Position numbers and translations under genes: made by a program
The notes under the pieces: model-generated
Told to the model about the DNA's origin: nothing
The model's input: the letters and a program-made list of their open reading frames with translations, nothing else
Database searches by the model: none
Origin: Dehalococcoidia bacterium
GTDB lineage: Bacteria > Chloroflexota > Dehalococcoidia > UBA2979
DNA length: 54,295 nucleotides
Direction of reading: 5' to 3'
Assembly (NCBI GenBank): GCA_020845735.1
Contig: JADLFF010000035.1
Span: 1-54,295, forward strand
Part shown: positions 50,649 to 54,295 of the stretch, in pieces
How positions within the stretch are numbered: the first letter of the stretch is position 1
How the letters are laid out: every line of letters starts with the position of its first letter

Positions 50649-51086
50649 TCAGCGGGCCGCGGTCGGACTCGTCGGACTCGCCACGTACGAGGCGCGCCCG
50701 CCGGACTGCCGTAGCGCCAGCGCTCCGAGGGCGAGGCTGGCGATGGCCACTGTCGCGTGCATCACGTGCACCCCGAGGTTCGCCGGCGCCTCGGGCATCA
50801 TCCCGAAGAAGTCGGGACTGGCGAGGTTCGAGGCGAACGCGAACACGAAGATCGCGCCGTAGCCGAACGTCGCTACCGCCAGCCATCGAGGGTTGAGCGC
50901 GGCGGCTGCCCCGATCGTGAGCACACCACCGAGCGCGTGCACCGTGCCGTGCATGGCGTTCATCCTCAGGAGGGCGTCCGGCGCGGTGCCGGCAACCGTC
51001 GTGTCCAGCCTCGCGAGGATGCCCAGCGCGACCATCGCCACGCCGCTGCCTGCCATCCACCAGCGTGCCGCCGTCGTCGATCCCAT
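50649..51086 (-). CDS. DUF4383-like four-helix membrane protein
   Basis: 145 residues with four hydrophobic helices: WWMAGSGVAMVALGILARL, MNAMHGTVHALGGVLTIGAAAAL, LAVATFGYGAIFVFAFASNLA and NLGVHVMHATVAIASLALGALAL. The repeated His in helices 2 and 4 (MHGTVHA, VHVMHA) is typical of DUF4383 proteins of unknown function. AGGAGG lies 6 nt before the ATG. Confidence 0.75.
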   Translation of the reverse strand: MGSTTAARWWMAGSGVAMVALGILARLDTTVAGTAPDALLRMNAMHGTVHALGGVLTIGAAAALNPRWLAVATFGYGAIFVFAFASNLASPDFFGMMPEAPANLGVHVMHATVAIASLALGALALRQSGGRASYVASPTSPTAAR

Positions 51087-51223
51087 CGTTCGCCTCCTCA
51101 CGCCGCCGTCCTCGACAGGACGGTCCGAGGAAACGCTGGACCGCAGGTGCACGCAACGGCGACGGACAACGGTCGCGGCCCGCGGCGACCTCATGACAGT
51201 CCGGTCGGGCCTGGCGGCTGTGG

Positions 51224-52402
51224 CTACAGCACCTGCTCGCCGCGGGCGAACCGCGCGAGGCGGTTGAGTGCCTCGTCGAGGCGGTCGTCGGGTGTGGTGA
51301 GCGAGATGCGGATGTAGCCCTCGCCGGCTTCGCCGTAGCCGCGGCCCGGCGTGACGACGACGCCCGTGGCCTCGATCAGGCGCTGCGCGTACTCCCCTGA
51401 GTTGCGTTCGCCCTCGGGGAGGCGTGCCCAGACGTAGAGGCTGGCCTTCGGCGGCTCGAGGCGCAGCCCGAGGGCGCGCAGCACCTCGACGACGCGGTCG
51501 CGGCGCCGCTGGTAGATGACGTTGTGCTCATCGAGGGCGTCGAGCGGCCCCTCGAGGGCGGCCATGGCCATGGCCTGGATCGCCTGGGGGATGCCGCTGT
51601 CGAGGTTGGACTTCACGCGGGTGAGGGCGTCGATCACCTCGCGGTTGCCGACGGCCATGCCGACGCGCCAGCCGGTCATGTTGAACGCCTTGGACAGCGA
51701 GTTGAACTCGATCGCCACGTCCATCGCGCCGTCGATCTCGAGGATTGAGGTGGGGCGGTAGCCGTCGTAGGCGACGTCGGCATAGGCGAGGTCGTGCGCG
51801 ATCACCACGTCGTGGCGCCGGGCCCACTGCACGGCGTGCTCGAAGAAGGCGCGGTCCGCGACGGCGCCCGTCGGGTTGTTGGGGTAGTTCAGCCAGAGGA
51901 GGGTGGCGCGCTCGGCGACCGCGTTCGGGACGTCATCGAGGCGCGGGAGCCAGCCGTCCTCCTCGCGCAGGGGGAGCCTGTGCACCTCGCCACCGACGAA
52001 CATCGTGCCCACCTCGTAGACCGGGTACCCCGGGTCGGTGATGAGGACGATGTCGCCCGGGTCCACGAGGCACAACGGCAGGTGGCCGATGCCCTCCTTC
52101 GACCCGATCAGCGGCACGACTTCCTTATCCGGGTCGAGGGTGACGCCGTGCCGCCGCTGGTACCAGCCTGCGATTGAGCGCCGGAACTCGGGGAGGCCGT
52201 CCGACTCGGGGTAGCGGTGGTTCGCCGGCACGTCGGCGGCCTGCTTGAGGGCCTCGAGGATGTGCGGCGGCGTGGGCAGGTCGGGGTCCCCGATGCCGAG
52301 CGAGATCACGTCGACGCCCTGCGCACGCTTCTCGGCAATCACGGCCGAGATGCGTGCGAAGAGGTACGGGGGGAGCTGCTGGACGCGCTGCGCGAGCTTC
52401 AT
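51224..52402 (-). CDS. Class I/II aminotransferase, LL-diaminopimelate aminotransferase-like
   Basis: 392 residues, fold type I PLP enzyme. VISLGIGDPDLPTPPHILEALKQAADVPANHRYPESDGLPEFRRSIAGWYQRRHG is characteristic of the DapL-like group. Then YPNNPTGAV, the PLP-phosphate site, and the catalytic Lys in NSLSKAFNMTGWRVGMAVGN, with the C-terminal VTPGRGYGEAGEGYIRISLTT. DapL would convert tetrahydrodipicolinate to LL-DAP for lysine and peptidoglycan, but related aminotransferases cannot be excluded without a tree. Confidence 0.87.
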   Translation of the reverse strand: MKLAQRVQQLPPYLFARISAVIAEKRAQGVDVISLGIGDPDLPTPPHILEALKQAADVPANHRYPESDGLPEFRRSIAGWYQRRHGVTLDPDKEVVPLIGSKEGIGHLPLCLVDPGDIVLITDPGYPVYEVGTMFVGGEVHRLPLREEDGWLPRLDDVPNAVAERATLLWLNYPNNPTGAVADRAFFEHAVQWARRHDVVIAHDLAYADVAYDGYRPTSILEIDGAMDVAIEFNSLSKAFNMTGWRVGMAVGNREVIDALTRVKSNLDSGIPQAIQAMAMAALEGPLDALDEHNVIYQRRRDRVVEVLRALGLRLEPPKASLYVWARLPEGERNSGEYAQRLIEATGVVVTPGRGYGEAGEGYIRISLTTPDDRLDEALNRLARFARGEQVL

Positions 52403-52569
52403 CGGGCGTTCCTGTCCTCGTCGGGGGCGGTAGGTTCGAGGTGGTGATGGTGCGACAGGCTAGCGGCTCCTCGGCGAGGGGACGACCGCACTCGCGGGCG
52501 ATGCGCAGACATAATGGCCGGCTCGGGGCATCGAGGGCCGCGCGCGGTGGGATCCGGCGGTCGCGCACG

Positions 52570-52598
52570 CCTCGACGGGCGGTGGGTTGACACGTATG
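52570..52598 (+). promoter_or_regulatory. Promoter of the acetyl-CoA synthetase genes
   Basis: TCGACG (52570-52575; four of six) and TATGCT (52593-52598; four of six) separated by 17 bp. A perfect TTGACA at 52585-52590 overlaps the spacer and may give a second start. Confidence 0.4.
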
Positions 52599-52668
52599 CT
52601 TTCGGCGCTTCACGCCTCCCGTGGGTGGCGTGCCCGGGGCCCCAGCATCTACCGCAGGAGATGACCGC

Positions 52669-53361
52669 ATGAGCGAGCCGATTGCAGCCGCACGCGCCGC
52701 TGGCCGTACGCTGCTGACCGAGGTGGAGTCGAAAGAGCTGCTGCACGGCGCGGGCATCCCCGTGACCGTCTCGAAGCTCGCCACAACGGCCGACGAGGCG
52801 GCGAAGATCGCGCGCTCGATCGGGTACCCGGTGGTGATGAAGGTCGTCTCCGGCGACATCGCGCACAAGTCGGACGTCGGTGGCGTCATGCTCGGCCTCA
52901 AGACTGCCAAGGCGGTCAAGGACGGCTTCGAGGAGATGATGAGCCGGGTCAAGGCGAACGCGCCGGGCGCGAAGATCGACGGCGTCGCGGTGCAGCAGAT
53001 GGCCGAGTCCGGCACCGAGGTGATCGTCGGGCTCACGACCGATCCGCAGTTCGGCCACGTGATGATGTTTGGCCTCGGCGGCATCTTCGTCGAGGTGTTG
53101 AAGGACGTGGCGTTCCGCATCGTGCCGCTGGAGCCGCGTGACGCCTCGCAGCTGGTGCGCGAGATCAAGGCGTTCCCGGTCCTCGAGGGCGTACGCGGCC
53201 AGGCCGGCGCCGACGTCGCAGCCCTCGAGCGGCTGCTCCTCCAGGTCTCCGAGTTCGCCGTCGCCCACCCCGAGGTGCGCGAGCTGGACCTCAACCCGGT
53301 GATCGCGAGGCCAGACGGCGTGATCGCGGTCGACGCACGCGTCGTCCTCACCGAGGCCTAG
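52669..53361 (+). CDS. ADP-forming acetyl-CoA synthetase, beta (ATP-grasp) subunit
   Basis: 230 residues of ATP-grasp type: LLTEVESKELLHGAGIPVTVSKLATTADEAAKIARSIGYPVVMKVVSGDIAHKSDVGGVMLGLKTAKAVKDGFEEMM is the family's N-terminal lobe, followed by VAVQQMAESGTEVIVGLTTDPQFGHVMMFGLGGIFVEVLKDVAFRIVPL and VRELDLNPVIARPDGVIAVDARV. With the alpha subunit it converts acyl-CoA, ADP and phosphate to acid and ATP, or the reverse. GGAG lies upstream of the ATG. The alpha gene follows after 6 nt. Confidence 0.9.
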   Translation: MSEPIAAARAAGRTLLTEVESKELLHGAGIPVTVSKLATTADEAAKIARSIGYPVVMKVVSGDIAHKSDVGGVMLGLKTAKAVKDGFEEMMSRVKANAPGAKIDGVAVQQMAESGTEVIVGLTTDPQFGHVMMFGLGGIFVEVLKDVAFRIVPLEPRDASQLVREIKAFPVLEGVRGQAGADVAALERLLLQVSEFAVAHPEVRELDLNPVIARPDGVIAVDARVVLTEA

Positions 53362-53367
53362 CCCTCG

Positions 53368-54295
53368 ATGCCCGTCGACCTGCAGCGCCTCCATCGCACC
53401 CTCAACCCGAAGACCGTCGTGGTCGTCGGGGACAAGGGCCCCAACTACCAGTGGCTCACGAACCAGCAGGAGTTCTCCGGGCAGGTCTACTCCGTGCAGG
53501 TCGACCCGCGTGACATCGAGGAGATCGAGAAGCGCGGGTTCACCAACTTCACCTCGCTCGACGCCGTGCCGGGCGACATCGACCTCGTGATCTGCGCCGT
53601 GCCGAGGCCGATCGCGCCGCGCATCGTCGCCGACTCGATCCAGCGCAAGGTCGGCGGTATCAGCATGTTCACCTCGGGCTTTGCCGAGACCGGCGAGCCA
53701 CAGGCGATCGAGCTGCAGAACAAGATCGTCGAGCTCGCCTCGGGCGACGGGATGCCGATCGTGGGGCCCAACTGCATGGGCATCTACAACCGCCGCCTCG
53801 GTCTCAAGTTCACGACCGACGCCGACAAGGGCGAGGGTGGCCGCGTCTCGGTGATCTCGCAGAGCGGCACGCACGCGATCGGGATGACGCTCGGCCTCCA
53901 GCGGGTCGGCGTGCAGATGACGCGCTCCGTGTCGATCGGCAACGCGGTCATCGTCAACGAGTCGGACTACCTCGACTACCTGCGCGAGGACCCCGACACC
54001 CACGTGATCGCGATGTACCTCGAGGGGGTGAAGGACGGCCGGCGCTTCTACGAGACGCTGAAGAAGACGACCGCCGTGAAGCCGGTGATCATCTGGCGCG
54101 GCGGTCGCTCGAGTGCGGGTGCGCAGGCCGTGCTGTCGCACACCGGCTCGCTGGCCTCCTCGGTGGCGGTGTGGGACGCGATGGTGAAGCAGGCCGGCGC
54201 CATCGGCACGAAGTCCATCGACGAGACGATCGACATCGTCATGGCGATGGAGCACACCCGGCGGCCCACCGGCCGAGGCCCGGCGCTGATCGCGA
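53368..54295 (+). CDS. ADP-forming acetyl-CoA synthetase, alpha subunit (cut by window end)
   Basis: 309 codons are visible before the window ends; no stop. N-terminal CoA-binding Rossmann fold (KTVVVVGDKGPNYQWLTNQQEFSGQVYSVQVDPRD), then VSVISQSGTHAIGMTLGLQRVGVQMTRSVSIGNAVIVNESDYLDYLREDPDTHVIAMYLEGVKDG. The catalytic phosphohistidine is in AVLSHTGSLASSVAVWDAMVKQAGAI. Such alpha subunits usually have about 450 residues. The ATG has only a weak ribosome site (CCCTCG), so translation may depend on the beta gene 6 nt before. Confidence 0.9.
   Translation, partial: MPVDLQRLHRTLNPKTVVVVGDKGPNYQWLTNQQEFSGQVYSVQVDPRDIEEIEKRGFTNFTSLDAVPGDIDLVICAVPRPIAPRIVADSIQRKVGGISMFTSGFAETGEPQAIELQNKIVELASGDGMPIVGPNCMGIYNRRLGLKFTTDADKGEGGRVSVISQSGTHAIGMTLGLQRVGVQMTRSVSIGNAVIVNESDYLDYLREDPDTHVIAMYLEGVKDGRRFYETLKKTTAVKPVIIWRGGRSSAGAQAVLSHTGSLASSVAVWDAMVKQAGAIGTKSIDETIDIVMAMEHTRRPTGRGPALIA

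Overview
The window is a 54.3-kb piece of a high-GC bacterial chromosome with tightly packed genes, many GTG starts and many 1-4 nt gene overlaps. An archaeal-type phosphoglycerate mutase next to pgk, F420-type luciferase-like and DUF445 proteins, an ADP-forming acetyl-CoA synthetase pair, a DapL-like aminotransferase, a Thr/Ala/Pro-rich secreted protein and a nosR-less nos cluster together suggest Chloroflexota, perhaps a Dehalococcoidia relative. That placement is inference from gene content, not from a marker-gene tree.

Layout. 1-4.2 kb: tail of an unknown gene, pgk, apgM, then a PspC/LiaF-like envelope pair. 4.2-4.6 kb: tRNA-Gly(GCC) and tRNA-Leu(CAA). 4.6-12.2 kb: a nitrous oxide reductase operon on the minus strand (cupredoxin lipoprotein, nosZ, nosL, a membrane protein, nosD, nosF, nosY) with a divergent Rrf2-family regulator and a structured intergenic control region. 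12.3-14.8 kb: an unknown protein, dus, a SUI1/YciH factor and tRNA-Gly(UCC), whose 3' end is flanked by the decayed C-terminus of a tyrosine recombinase. 15-25.4 kb: mixed metabolic genes (F420-type oxidoreductase, fumarase-superfamily lyase, OpgC-like acyltransferase with two tandem esterases, an orphan winged-helix regulator, a Gfo/Idh/MocA protein, DUF445). 25.4-27.4 kb: a long non-coding stretch with a promoter and a small leader ORF coupled to a lysozyme-like protein, then small proteins. 27.5-37.8 kb: a pyrimidine operon transcribed leftward, pyrR-pyrB-pyrC-carA-GNAT-2H-like-carB-HAD-pyrK. 38-52.4 kb: PAC2 protein, MFS exporter, DinB-like protein, zinc-ribbon protein, mfd, pth, TetR, FmdB-type protein, membrane proteins, a P-loop/DRTGG protein and a DapL-like aminotransferase. 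52.6 kb to the end: the beta subunit and a truncated alpha subunit of ADP-forming acetyl-CoA synthetase.

How the genes work together. The pyr operon supplies carbamoyl phosphate, carbamoyl aspartate and dihydroorotate, plus an electron-transfer subunit for dihydroorotate oxidation; pyrD, pyrE and pyrF are not in the window. Its leader carries a PyrR-binding hairpin directly upstream of the ribosome site of a 44-codon leader ORF. That ORF runs through a terminator whose 3' arm is also the pyrR ribosome site, and it stops inside pyrR. This compact, three-layered control element is the most interesting feature here. The nos operon would let the cell respire N2O, with the cupredoxin as likely electron donor and the Fe-S Rrf2 protein as likely sensor.

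Two genome-wide signals also stand out: the palindrome CTCGAG is strongly over-represented (about 140 copies by hand count) but absent from the 3 kb around nosZ, and several genes have a -10-like hexamer 6-7 nt before the start codon, as expected for leaderless mRNAs.
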